Origin: CBDFKQ01 sp965248855
GTDB lineage: Bacteria; Bacteroidota; Bacteroidia; Cytophagales; 172606-1
NCBI GenBank assembly: GCA_965248855.1
Contig: CBDFKQ010000014.1
Coordinates: 558,001 to 622,000 of the forward strand
Reading direction: 5' to 3'
DNA length: 64,000 nt
Every line of letters starts with the position of its first letter. The first letter of the stretch is position 1. The notes beneath the pieces are model-generated. The model was not told the origin of the DNA. It worked only from the letters and a program-made list of their open reading frames with translations, and did no database searches. The translations under genes were made by a program, and so were the position numbers. This document shows, piece by piece, positions 52,552-61,796 of this stretch.

Positions 52552-54468
52552 TTATTTATTTTTATTATCGACTTCTTCAAAATCAACGTCAGTTACATTG
52601 GGGTCAGCATTTGTGCCGGAGTTAGCATTAGCATTTCCTTCTGCACCAGGTTGATCTCCCGAAGCGGCGTACATATCCTGTGAGGCAGCAGTCCAGGCGT
52701 TAGTTAAATTAGTCATAGAGCTTTCAATAGCTGTAACATCCTTTTGCAAATGTGCATCACGCAAACTTTTTAAAGCAGTCTCTATGGCTTCTTTATTAAC
52801 CGGAGTTAATTTTTCTCCATAATCTTTCAATTGTTTTTCCGTTTGGAAAATCATTGAATCAGCAGCGTTTAATTTATCGATAATTTCCAACTCTGCTTTA
52901 TCGCTTTCCTCATTTGCCTTTGCTTCATTACGCATTTTTTCAATTTCTGCATCACTTAATCCTGATGAAGCTTCGATTCTTATTTTTTGTTCTTTCCCTG
53001 AAGCTTTGTCTTTAGCAGAAACATTTAAAATCCCGTTTGCGTCTATATCAAAAGTCACTTCTACTTGAGGTACACCACGCGGTGCAGGAGGAATACCGTC
53101 CAGGTGAAATCTTCCAAGTGTGCGATTGCGTTTAGCCAATTCGCTTTGTCCTTGTAAAACATGTATTTCAACTGAAGGCTGGTTGTCAGAGGCAGTAGAA
53201 AATACTTCCGACTTTTTAGTCGGTATAGTAGTATTCGCTTCGATAAGTTTTGTAAACCTTCCTCCCATAGTTTCAATACCTAAATCAAGAGGGGTAACAT
53301 CTAATAATAAAACATCTTTCACTTCCCCTGTTAATACTCCACCCTGAATAGCAGCGCCTAAAGCAACAACTTCATCAGGATTAACACCCTTAGATGGTTT
53401 TTTGTCAAAAAACTTTTCTACTTCTTCTTGAATTCTTGGTATACGGGTTGATCCTCCTACTAAAATAACTTCATTAATATCAGAATTTGATAATCCTGCA
53501 TTTTTCATTGCCCTTTTACAAGGCTCTAAAGTTCTTTGAATTAAATCATCACAAAGTTGTTCAAATCTGGCCCTTGTTAAAGACTTAATTAAATGTTGAG
53601 GAATGCCGTCAATAGGCATTATGTATGGAAGGTTAATTTCTGTTTGAGTAGAACTTGAAAGTTCAATTTTTGCTTTTTCGGCAGCTTCTTTCAAACGTTG
53701 TAAAGCCATTGGGTCTTTACGTAAATCAACTGTCGGATGTTCTTTTTGAAACTCTTCCGCCAACCAGTTAATTATTTTTTGATCAAAATCATCACCACCT
53801 AAATGCGTGTCGCCATCAGTTGATTTTACTTCAAATACACCATCGCCCAGTTCTAAAATAGAAACATCAAAAGTACCGCCACCCAAATCAAAAACGGCAA
53901 TTTTCATTTCCTGATTTTTCTTATCCATCCCATAAGCCAGTGCAGCTGCGGTTGGTTCATTAATAATACGTTTTACATCTAAGCCGGCTATTTGCCCGGC
54001 TTCTTTAGTTGCCTGGCGTTCAGCATCACCAAAATAAGCAGGTACAGTAATAACGGCTTCGGTAACAGTTGTTCCAAGGTAATCTTCTGCAGTAGCTTTC
54101 ATTTTTTGCAAAATCATAGCTGAAAGTTCTTGTGGCGTATATAACCTATCGCCAATTCTTACACGTGGCGTATCATTATTCCCTTTTTCAACTGCATAAG
54201 ATACATTTTTCAATTCCCCTTCAATTTCACCATACTTTCGACCCATAAATCTCTTAATAGATGAAATGGTATTTTTAGGATTTGTAATTGCTTGACGCTT
54301 TGCCGGATCTCCTACTTTTCTTTCACCATTTCCGTTGTCAAGAAACGCAACAATTGAAGGTGTTGTTCTCCTACCTTCACTATTCGGAATTACTACGGGC
54401 TCATTTCCTTCCATCACTGCCACACATGAGTTAGTAGTACCTAAGTCAATACCTATAATTTTTCCCAT
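52552..54468 (-). CDS. dnaK: Chaperone DnaK (Hsp70)
   Basis: The 638-residue chaperone is full length. The ATPase domain begins GKIIGIDLGTTNSCVAVMEG, with VPAYFGDAERQATKEAGQIA, RIINEPTAAALAYGMDKKNQ, IAVFDLGGGTFDVSILELGD and VILVGGSTRIPRIQEEVEKF. The linker DVLLLDVTPLDLGIETMGGR leads to the substrate domain. The C-terminal tail is Gly/Asn-rich and ends DPNVTDVDFEEVDNKNK, the usual co-chaperone contact region. grpE and dnaJ are not adjacent. The gap upstream (54469-54823, shared with cheR) shows no obvious CIRCE element. Confidence 0.98.
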   Translation of the reverse strand: MGKIIGIDLGTTNSCVAVMEGNEPVVIPNSEGRRTTPSIVAFLDNGNGERKVGDPAKRQAITNPKNTISSIKRFMGRKYGEIEGELKNVSYAVEKGNNDTPRVRIGDRLYTPQELSAMILQKMKATAEDYLGTTVTEAVITVPAYFGDAERQATKEAGQIAGLDVKRIINEPTAAALAYGMDKKNQEMKIAVFDLGGGTFDVSILELGDGVFEVKSTDGDTHLGGDDFDQKIINWLAEEFQKEHPTVDLRKDPMALQRLKEAAEKAKIELSSSTQTEINLPYIMPIDGIPQHLIKSLTRARFEQLCDDLIQRTLEPCKRAMKNAGLSNSDINEVILVGGSTRIPRIQEEVEKFFDKKPSKGVNPDEVVALGAAIQGGVLTGEVKDVLLLDVTPLDLGIETMGGRFTKLIEANTTIPTKKSEVFSTASDNQPSVEIHVLQGQSELAKRNRTLGRFHLDGIPPAPRGVPQVEVTFDIDANGILNVSAKDKASGKEQKIRIEASSGLSDAEIEKMRNEAKANEESDKAELEIIDKLNAADSMIFQTEKQLKDYGEKLTPVNKEAIETALKSLRDAHLQKDVTAIESSMTNLTNAWTAASQDMYAASGDQPGAEGNANANSGTNADPNVTDVDFEEVDNKNK

Positions 54469-54823
54469 TTGTTATTTTATATTAAATTTAAGTAAATACG
54501 ATCTTTTATATGTTTATCAAGCCTTATGCCATTCAAAAAATGAGATTATTGTTTACGACAGATTGTCAGAAATTATACAATTAGTTTCATTATTGTCATA
54601 CTCGTATATAAATATTAAATGAATACCTTTTAAAATAATTTATTTTTTAGTAAAAAACATAATATTAATGTTCTTTAAAGCATCTTTAAGATGTATTGGA
54701 AGATTAATATTACATATGGTTATTATTAAAAAATGTATATTTTTTGGTTAAAATCGAATTTACTATAAATTGCACAATCAAAATCGAACAGCTTAATTTT
54801 CAGAATTATCCTAGATATAATTT

Positions 54824-55648
54824 ATGCAGGAAATAGAAATCGCAGAATTAAAAAAGCTTACCGAAATAGTTCGTGATAAATATCGGTACGACTTCTCTAA
54901 TTATGCCATGTCGTCTTTTAAAAGACGAATTCAAAGGATTTTAGAATTATATAGATTTCCTTCGGTAGACGCTTTGTGTAAAAAAGTTCAGGATGAACCT
55001 TTATTTTTCAAAGAATTTCTATCAGAAATCACAGTAAATGTCACTGAAATGTTTAGGGACCCTTCTTTTTGGAGAGTTTTGCGCGATCAGGTACTTCCTA
55101 ATATCTTGCTTAATAATAATAATATAAGTATCTGGCATGCAGGATGTTCGTCAGGGGAGGAAGTTTTTTCACTCGCAATAACCCTTCGAGAAATGGGTTT
55201 ACTGGAAAAGGTTAAAATAATAGCAACTGATATTGATACGGCTATTCTTGAAAAGGCAAAATCCGGAATTTATCCGGTGAAAAACATGGAATTGAATCAA
55301 AAAAATTACATACGTTATCAAGGCACTCAAACTTTAGAGAATTATTATAAGGAAGAAAGTGGAAAAGCAATAATGGATAAAAGCTTGATGGCTAATGTTT
55401 CTTTTCAGGAACATAATTTAGTAAACAGCCGTCCTTTTTCTAAATTTGACTTAATCCTTTGTAGAAATGTAATGATTTACTTTAATCAAACATTACAAAA
55501 CAACGTACTTAAAATGTTCCATGAAAGTCTGTTTAAATATGGTTATTTAATAGTAGGCTCAAAAGAATCTTTAATCTGGTGTGATATAGCCAATAAATTC
55601 ATTGTTGTTAATAATGAAGAAAAAATTTATAAGAAAATTAGAGATTAA
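54824..55648 (+). CDS. CheR-type protein-glutamate methyltransferase
   Basis: The 274-residue enzyme should methylate glutamates of a receptor with S-adenosylmethionine. It has the N-terminal helical domain (KLTEIVRDKYRYDFSNYAMS, SFKRRIQRILELYRFPSVDA), FLSEITVNVTEMFRDPSFWR, the cofactor loop WHAGCSSGEEVFSLAITLRE, IIATDIDTAILEKAKSGIYP and FDLILCRNVMIYFNQTLQNN. It starts a same-strand run with CheB, a GAF protein and the SpoIIE phosphatase. No methyl-accepting receptor, CheA or CheW is in the window, so its target is unknown. Confidence 0.9.
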   Translation: MQEIEIAELKKLTEIVRDKYRYDFSNYAMSSFKRRIQRILELYRFPSVDALCKKVQDEPLFFKEFLSEITVNVTEMFRDPSFWRVLRDQVLPNILLNNNNISIWHAGCSSGEEVFSLAITLREMGLLEKVKIIATDIDTAILEKAKSGIYPVKNMELNQKNYIRYQGTQTLENYYKEESGKAIMDKSLMANVSFQEHNLVNSRPFSKFDLILCRNVMIYFNQTLQNNVLKMFHESLFKYGYLIVGSKESLIWCDIANKFIVVNNEEKIYKKIRD

Positions 55649-55722
55649 ATTAATCCGGAATTAATACAAACCGGTAAAAATTATCGCTATAGAAGGAAAC
55701 CGGAAACCTGAAGATTTTATAA

Positions 55723-56322
55723 ATGAGCCAATATAATTTAAATAATCAATTTAGAGCAGTAGTTATTGGAGGTTCGGCCGGTAGCTTTCAGGTTATTAAT
55801 AAAATACTTGCAAGTTTACCAAAGGATTTTGACTTGCCAATTATTATGTGTTTACATCGGCTAAAACATGTAAGAAACGGCTTTGTTGAAGCTTTAAATA
55901 TAAAAAGTACCAAACAAATTACTGAACCTGAAGATAAGGAAACGATTAAAAAAGGACATATATATTTAGCGCCTGCCAATTATCATTTACAGATAGAATT
56001 GGGAAATACATTTTCACTTTCATCTGATGAGATGATTAATAATTCAAGGCCTTCAATTGACTTAACCCTTGAAACAGCAGCATATAATTATAAACACAGG
56101 TTAATAGGAATATTATTATCGGGTGCAAATAAGGATGGTGCCCTTGGAATGAAGAAAATAAAAGAAAGAGGAGGATTAACAATTGTACAAAACCCTAAAG
56201 ATTGCATGATCGACACTATGCCTTCTGCAGCCTTAAAAATTACAGAAATCGACCATATATTAAGTATTCAGGAATTGATTAACTTTTTCAAAGAATTAGA
56301 CAAAGAAAGTAGGAGCAGTTAA
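55723..56322 (+). CDS. CheB-type methylesterase without a receiver domain
   Basis: The 199-residue protein is only the catalytic domain of CheB: Ser18 in VVIGGSAGSFQVINKILASL, the His in IIMCLHRLKHVRNGFVEAL, and the Asp in GILLSGANKDGALGMKKIKE. KKGHIYLAPANYHLQIELG and TIVQNPKDCMIDTMPSAALK complete the fold. The usual N-terminal receiver that switches the enzyme on is absent, so it is either constitutive or controlled by a partner. It follows cheR after 74 bases. Together they would set the methylation state of an unidentified target, perhaps one of the neighbouring sensors. Confidence 0.88.
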   Translation: MSQYNLNNQFRAVVIGGSAGSFQVINKILASLPKDFDLPIIMCLHRLKHVRNGFVEALNIKSTKQITEPEDKETIKKGHIYLAPANYHLQIELGNTFSLSSDEMINNSRPSIDLTLETAAYNYKHRLIGILLSGANKDGALGMKKIKERGGLTIVQNPKDCMIDTMPSAALKITEIDHILSIQELINFFKELDKESRSS

Positions 56323-56350
56323 AATAAAAAAGTTTTTAAAAAAGGCAATA

Positions 56351-57148
56351 ATGAAAAATAAATACAAATTTATTGGAATGCTGGTAAGTTTTCTGTTTGT
56401 GGCAGGTTTGCTTTTTACAGGATTTATACTTTACAATTTTCCTAATTATATCTCTAAAATATCAACGGTGACAAATGGTAAACAATTCAATTTTATAGAG
56501 AATAAAATAACCCTCTTGGATTTAGTATTTGGCTTTACCGGTTTTTTGGGCTTAATAGATATTGCGATTTGGATGTTGGCTCTTCAACATCAATCCGATA
56601 TGGCATCTATTCAAGCTCAAAAACAAATAATAAATGTAGAAATGAAAAATCAATCATCATTAAAAGAGAGTGTTGCCGACATAGCAGATAATGATGTTAT
56701 TGAACATAGGCTGCTATCATTAAAAACTTTAGCAGGTGATACCGAAAAGAAAAGAGAGCAGGTTATATCTATAATTTGCAATGAAATGGAAGCTTCTCAG
56801 GCTGCATATTATAGGGTGAAAGAAAAAGATAATAAGAAGATATTGGAATTTGATAAAGGTTATGCTTATCATTTGCCTGATACACAACCCATAACATTTG
56901 AATTTGGAGAAGGCTTGATAGGGCAAGTGGCCAAAGAATGTAAATTAACAATAATAGATAATGTACCCGAAGGATATGTGAATGTTCTGTCAGGGTTAGG
57001 AAAAGCTTTACCGGCTTCATTAATGATATCACCGGTTTATTTTGCCGGTGATTTATGTGGTATTTTAGAAATTGCTTCATTTCACCATTTTTCAAAGACA
57101 GACGAAAGATTTGTAAATGTTGCTGTTAATCATATAGAAAATTTATAG
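56351..57148 (+). CDS. Membrane-anchored GAF-domain protein
   Basis: The 265-residue product has two N-terminal membrane segments (FIGMLVSFLFVAGLLFTGFI and LVFGFTGFLGLIDIAIWMLA), then a short helical linker and a GAF domain at about residues 125-262 (ISIICNEMEASQAAYYRVKE, ITFEFGEGLIGQVAKECKLT, PASLMISPVYFAGDLCGILE). It has no output domain, so it may sense and pass signals by contact. Its GAF is similar in wording to that of the phosphatase gene 64 bases downstream (GLVGQA, 'gvmEfa'), which suggests a shared signal. Confidence 0.8.
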   Translation: MKNKYKFIGMLVSFLFVAGLLFTGFILYNFPNYISKISTVTNGKQFNFIENKITLLDLVFGFTGFLGLIDIAIWMLALQHQSDMASIQAQKQIINVEMKNQSSLKESVADIADNDVIEHRLLSLKTLAGDTEKKREQVISIICNEMEASQAAYYRVKEKDNKKILEFDKGYAYHLPDTQPITFEFGEGLIGQVAKECKLTIIDNVPEGYVNVLSGLGKALPASLMISPVYFAGDLCGILEIASFHHFSKTDERFVNVAVNHIENL

Positions 57149-57212
57149 AAATATTATAGGTAGGTTGATTATTATAACAGCAGATCAAAATATTTATCAT
57201 GATTAATTTATT

Positions 57213-60200
57213 ATGTATAAAAATATAAAAATAGGTACTAAAATTTCTTTACTGGTTATTTCGGTTGTGATGGTTTCCTTATTGACAGTTGGGTTTATTA
57301 CAGACTTACTTAATAGGAAATCAACTGAAGAAAGGTATTATGAAACTTTAAATGCCATTGCAGATTTAAAAGTTAAAAGATTTAATTTAATGTCGCAACA
57401 GGTTGTAAATGATATTAAATTAATTCAAAACTTTCCTATACTTAAATCTTCCTCCATTGCAAGTTTACAAGCTGGCATCAATCCTGAAATTGATAATTTT
57501 TTTAAAAATATAGTTAATACATACAGATATAATAATATTTATTTGGTTACTCCCTCCGGAAAAATTATTTATAAGGCTAAGCAGGATGATATTTTTCAAA
57601 CAAAGGGTGATAAATTCTCAGATCCGGATAATGATTTTTTAGCAAAGAGTTATTCCGGTAATCATTTTAGCACTATAGTCAGATCAAGAGATGATTTTAG
57701 TTTTTTCATAGGGGGTCCTGATACATTAACCGATGGAACATTATTAGTTGTTTATAATTTAGACGCCTCAACAATTTGTACTTCCCATCAGGATACATCA
57801 GGATTGGGTAGCTCAGGTGAATCAATATTAGGGAAGTTGGCAAAAGGAAAAATAACATATTATTCAACACTTCGACATGACTCCTCATCTGCATTCATAA
57901 AAAAAACATTTAACCTGGGCGATGAAAAAAATACGTTTATGCAGCAGGCTGTTTTAAAAAAAGAAGGATTTGGAGAAAACATAGATTATAGAGGTAAATC
58001 AGTAATAGCAGCATGGCGCTACATCCCACTTCTTGATATGGGCTTAGTCGTAAAAATAGATTTAGATGAAACCCTTTCAATTGTTAAGGCCCTGAGGATA
58101 AAAATATTAATTGCCGGGGTAATGATATTAATAATATGTGTGTTATCCGTAGTAATATTTTCTAATGCCCTTGTAAGACCCTTATTGTTATTAAAAGAAG
58201 CAATGGCAATGCTTGGGCAAGGTAAATTACCTAATCAACTCAAAACCACGGATAATGATGAGATCGGCGAGATGACAGATACTGTAAATTCTTTAGTTGG
58301 AGGATTAAAAGACACTGCAACGTTTGCTCAAAAGATTGGACAGGGTGATTTTGAAGCAAAGTTTAAACCTATGAGTGATGAGGATACTTTAGGTGTTTCT
58401 TTGCTTCAAATGCGCGATAGCATTAAAGAAGCAGCCAATAAAGATGATGAACAGAGTTGGATTATTACAGGTTTGGCAGAAGTAGGTGATATATTAAGAT
58501 CTATAAATAATTTAGATGACTTGGGAGACAGGGTTTTAACTTATGTTGTTAAAAGACTTGGTGCCATTCAAGGTGCATTTTACATTGTTAATGACGAGAA
58601 CGAAAAAAACAAGTTCTTAGAAATGACAGCCAGTTATGCATATAACAAAAAGAAATATTTAAAAGCAACATTTAAGTTTGCACAAGGTTTAGTTGGTCAG
58701 GCTGCAATTGAGCAGGATACGCTTTTGCGGACAGAAATACCTGATAGTTATATAACAATTACATCAGGGTTATTGGGAGATAAAAAACCAAAATGTTTAT
58801 TGGTCGTTCCATTAATTACTCTGGTAGGCAGTGAAAAAGAAGTTTTCGGAGTGATGGAATTTGCAGGTTTTGTAAAGTTTAATTCCAGAAGCATAAGATT
58901 TGCAAATGAAGTAAGTGAAATTATTGCTCGAACAGTTTTTAATATTAAAGTAAACGAAACAACAAGGATATTACTCGAAAAATCTCAAAAACAAAGTGAA
59001 GAATTACAGGAACAACAAGAAATTTTAAGGCAAAATGCAGAAGAAATGCAGGCAACTCAAGAAGAACTCAGGCGTTCTAATGTTGCCCTTGAAGATCAGG
59101 TGGAAGAAGTTAACAGAACACAAAAAAGAATGCAATTGCTTTTGGAAAACGCTTCCGAAGTAATTGTTATTTATGAAAAGGATGCTACCATACGCTATAT
59201 TTCGCCATCCGTAGAGAAAATATTAGGATACAGCCCTGAACAAATGATAGGAACCGGAATTTCTTCAATGGTAAATGAAGATTCGGTTGAAAGAACACAT
59301 AAATTTTTCTCAGACCTTCTTTCCATCCCTGAAAAACAACAAGTAATAGAGATAAGCTTCCAAAGAAAAAATGGAGATGATATATGGCTTGAGGCAATCG
59401 GTACTAATTTAATGACCGATATGGCAATAAGTGGAGTAGTAGTTAATATACGTGATATTACAGAACGAAGAACAGCAGAAATGGAGGCTCGTAGAAGTGG
59501 GCAAATGCAAGCACTTTCAGAGAACTCTCTTGATTTGATAACTCGTTTTAATACTGAAGGCCAAATCTTTTATATCAACCCCGTAATTGAAGATTATACA
59601 GGTATTGAAAAAAATTCTTTTTTTAGCAAAAATTTAGACGAACTTACTTTAGATAAAAGTATAGTGCAGGAATGGGAAAATGTGCTGAAAGAAGTAACAA
59701 AAGAAAATAAAAAAATTGCAATTGAGATGGATTTCCCTTCTGTGATGGGAAAAAGAATTATGCAGGTAAATGCAATTCCGGAATATAATGTTGACCAGTT
59801 AATGGAATCGGTTTTAGTAGTATCTCATGATATTACAGATCGTAAATTTGCTGAACTGGAAATTCAGGTACAAAATAGAAAGATAACTGAAAGTATAAAT
59901 TACGCACAAAGGATACAAGGGTCAATACTTCCAAATAATGTTGTAATTCAAAGAATTTTACCCGATTCATTTATTTTATATAAACCTCGTGATGTAGTAA
60001 GTGGAGATTTTCCATGGTTTATGCAAAAAGGTGATGACATGTTTATTGCAGCAGTTGACTGTACGGGTCATGGCGTACCGGGTGCATTAATCTCTTTAAT
60101 TGGATATTTTTTGCTTAATAATGCTGTAAGAGAACTTTCTGAACCGGGTGCCATTCTTGATGAGTTAGATAGAAGTGTAACACATACGCTTCGCCAAGAC

Positions 60201-60629
60201 AGTGAAGATTCAACTACTCGGGACGGAATGGACATTGCGCTTTGTAAAATCAATTTAAAAACGCATACTTTGCAATATGCAGGTGCACACAGGCCTTTAT
60301 ATGTAATGAAGGATGATGAATTAGAAGAAATTAAAGGAGATAAGTACCCTATCGGAGGTGGTCAATACAAGTCAAGAGGGCATTTTACAACTCATACAAT
60401 AGATTTTAATGAGGGCAATGTTGTCTTTTTCTGTTCAGATGGATTTCCTGATCAGTTTGGTGGTACCGATAATAGAAAGTTTTCATCGCGAAGAATACGA
60501 GAAATAATAATTGAGAACCCAAACAAATCAATGCAGGAAATGTATAAAATATTTGATGAGTCGTTTGAAAGTTGGAAAGGTAATTATAAACAAACGGATG
60601 ACGTACTTATGATAGGAATTAAATTTTAG
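57213..60629 (+). CDS. Sensory SpoIIE-type phosphatase (SiaA-like), 1138 residues
   Basis: Domain order: a membrane helix (IGTKISLLVISVVMVSLLTV), a periplasmic Cache-like sensor at about 35-290 (IYLVTPSGKIIYKAKQDD), a second helix (ILIAGVMILIICVLSVVIFS), HAMP at about 318-375, GAF at about 425-590, a coiled coil (EELQEQQEILRQNAEEMQAT), two PAS units at about 645-890, and a PP2C/SpoIIE phosphatase at 905-1138. The metal-site acids are in RDVVSGDFPWF (Asp932), VDCTGHGVPGALISLIGYFL (Asp949), FFCSDGFPDQFGG and KQTDDVLMIGIKF. The domain layout matches SiaA-type phosphatases that dephosphorylate SiaC. SiaB- and SiaC-like genes follow directly, which supports that role. The sensors imply input from outside the cell and from the cytoplasm. 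Confidence 0.9.
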   Translation: MYKNIKIGTKISLLVISVVMVSLLTVGFITDLLNRKSTEERYYETLNAIADLKVKRFNLMSQQVVNDIKLIQNFPILKSSSIASLQAGINPEIDNFFKNIVNTYRYNNIYLVTPSGKIIYKAKQDDIFQTKGDKFSDPDNDFLAKSYSGNHFSTIVRSRDDFSFFIGGPDTLTDGTLLVVYNLDASTICTSHQDTSGLGSSGESILGKLAKGKITYYSTLRHDSSSAFIKKTFNLGDEKNTFMQQAVLKKEGFGENIDYRGKSVIAAWRYIPLLDMGLVVKIDLDETLSIVKALRIKILIAGVMILIICVLSVVIFSNALVRPLLLLKEAMAMLGQGKLPNQLKTTDNDEIGEMTDTVNSLVGGLKDTATFAQKIGQGDFEAKFKPMSDEDTLGVSLLQMRDSIKEAANKDDEQSWIITGLAEVGDILRSINNLDDLGDRVLTYVVKRLGAIQGAFYIVNDENEKNKFLEMTASYAYNKKKYLKATFKFAQGLVGQAAIEQDTLLRTEIPDSYITITSGLLGDKKPKCLLVVPLITLVGSEKEVFGVMEFAGFVKFNSRSIRFANEVSEIIARTVFNIKVNETTRILLEKSQKQSEELQEQQEILRQNAEEMQATQEELRRSNVALEDQVEEVNRTQKRMQLLLENASEVIVIYEKDATIRYISPSVEKILGYSPEQMIGTGISSMVNEDSVERTHKFFSDLLSIPEKQQVIEISFQRKNGDDIWLEAIGTNLMTDMAISGVVVNIRDITERRTAEMEARRSGQMQALSENSLDLITRFNTEGQIFYINPVIEDYTGIEKNSFFSKNLDELTLDKSIVQEWENVLKEVTKENKKIAIEMDFPSVMGKRIMQVNAIPEYNVDQLMESVLVVSHDITDRKFAELEIQVQNRKITESINYAQRIQGSILPNNVVIQRILPDSFILYKPRDVVSGDFPWFMQKGDDMFIAAVDCTGHGVPGALISLIGYFLLNNAVRELSEPGAILDELDRSVTHTLRQDSEDSTTRDGMDIALCKINLKTHTLQYAGAHRPLYVMKDDELEEIKGDKYPIGGGQYKSRGHFTTHTIDFNEGNVVFFCSDGFPDQFGGTDNRKFSSRRIREIIIENPNKSMQEMYKIFDESFESWKGNYKQTDDVLMIGIKF

Positions 60630-60716
60630 ATGTAACAAAAGTTATTTTATTATAAAAAATTATATTATTTCACAAATTAAATTTGAACTAACTTAGCACC
60701 ATTAAACCATAAAAAC

Positions 60717-61271
60717 ATGAAGTATATATATGACTTGCATAAAATCATGATTGAGAGAAACCTCATTTTGATTTATGAGGGGGAATTTACTCAAGAAATC
60801 ACTAAATCGGTGCTGGCTATGGCAGAGCGTAACATGGATTCGGTTGGTGAAGAAATGGGCATAAAACGAAAAGTATTCAACGTAATGGTAGAATGTTTAC
60901 AAAATATAGTAAAACATGCAGATGATTTAGAACCTCATGATAAATTGAGACATAATGCAATTTTTATGATTGGTAAAGATCAAAATTCTTACATCATTAC
61001 ATCCGGTAACCCTATCGGGCATGATAAGGTGCCTATTTTAAGCAGTAAACTTGAACAAATTAATAGTCTGGATAAAGAAGGTTTAAAAACTCTTTATAAA
61101 GAAATTATTAAGAATGGCGACCTTTCCGAAAAAGGAGGTGCGGGTTTAGGATTTATTGATATGGCACGCAAATCCGGACAAAAACTTGAATTTGATTTTG
61201 AACCTATTGATACTGAATTTTCATTCTTCTCTTTAAAAACTGTAATTCCGAGAACTTCAGTTGAAGAATAA
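60717..61271 (+). CDS. SiaB-family protein kinase
   Basis: The 184-residue protein matches the SiaB (DUF6272) family: a GHKL-like kinase fold with KRKVFNVMVECLQNIVKHAD as the N box, FMIGKDQNSYIITSGNPIGH, and the lid and G box GDLSEKGGAGLGFIDMARKS. In Pseudomonas SiaB phosphorylates SiaC and opposes SiaA. Here it lies between the SpoIIE phosphatase (87 bases before) and the SiaC-like gene (92 bases after). A small hairpin (TAAGAAATAA / TTATTTCTTA, 61280-61311) follows it and may tune the relative amount of the SiaC protein. Confidence 0.88.
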   Translation: MKYIYDLHKIMIERNLILIYEGEFTQEITKSVLAMAERNMDSVGEEMGIKRKVFNVMVECLQNIVKHADDLEPHDKLRHNAIFMIGKDQNSYIITSGNPIGHDKVPILSSKLEQINSLDKEGLKTLYKEIIKNGDLSEKGGAGLGFIDMARKSGQKLEFDFEPIDTEFSFFSLKTVIPRTSVEE

Positions 61272-61363
61272 AAATGATGTAAGAAATAAAGATTATTTAT
61301 CTTATTTCTTAAGTATTAATATCATTAATAAATTAAAAAAACTGATTAATAATATATAAAACT

Positions 61364-61726
61364 ATGCAAATTATTAACTTGGAAGGTACGGAGGATACTC
61401 CAAAAATTATATTAGATAAAACCAATGGTATCTATGAAATATCCGGAAGATCACTACCGGAAGATAGTGCAGAATTTTACAGGCCGGTATTAGAGTGGCT
61501 TGAAGAATATGCAAAAAAATCAAATCCTACTACAGAATTTGCATTTAAATTGGAATATTTTAATACAGCATCATCAAAATTGATTTTGGATATTTTAAGT
61601 AAACTCGAAGCCATTTCCGGAACCACTATAATCTGGTATTTTCATGAAGATGATGAAGATATGGAAGAAGCAGGTACTGAATTCTCAGAATTAATTGAAA
61701 TTCCTTTTGAATTTAAAACCTATTAA
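61364..61726 (+). CDS. SiaC-family regulatory phosphoprotein
   Basis: The 120-residue protein is of the SiaC (DUF1987) family: PKIILDKTNGIYEISGRSLP, EFYRPVLEWLEEYAKKSNPT, EFAFKLEYFNTASSKLILDI and LSKLEAISGTTIIWYFHEDD. Thr68 in the FNTASSK stretch aligns by position with the Thr that SiaB phosphorylates in Pseudomonas. In that system unphosphorylated SiaC activates the diguanylate cyclase SiaD. No GGDEF protein is encoded here, and the next gene is a TerB-domain ABC exporter, which becomes the best candidate output. Confidence 0.9.
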   Translation: MQIINLEGTEDTPKIILDKTNGIYEISGRSLPEDSAEFYRPVLEWLEEYAKKSNPTTEFAFKLEYFNTASSKLILDILSKLEAISGTTIIWYFHEDDEDMEEAGTEFSELIEIPFEFKTY

Positions 61727-61796
61727 AATATTTAATTAGTTATTAAGTATCCAATAAAATAATTAATCTTAATAACTCAATATTTAATATCCTACT

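Noticed and set aside
54824..56322. A chemotaxis gene cluster
   Set aside because: CheA, CheW, CheY-type and methyl-accepting proteins are missing, and the next genes are sensory phosphatase and Sia-type proteins.
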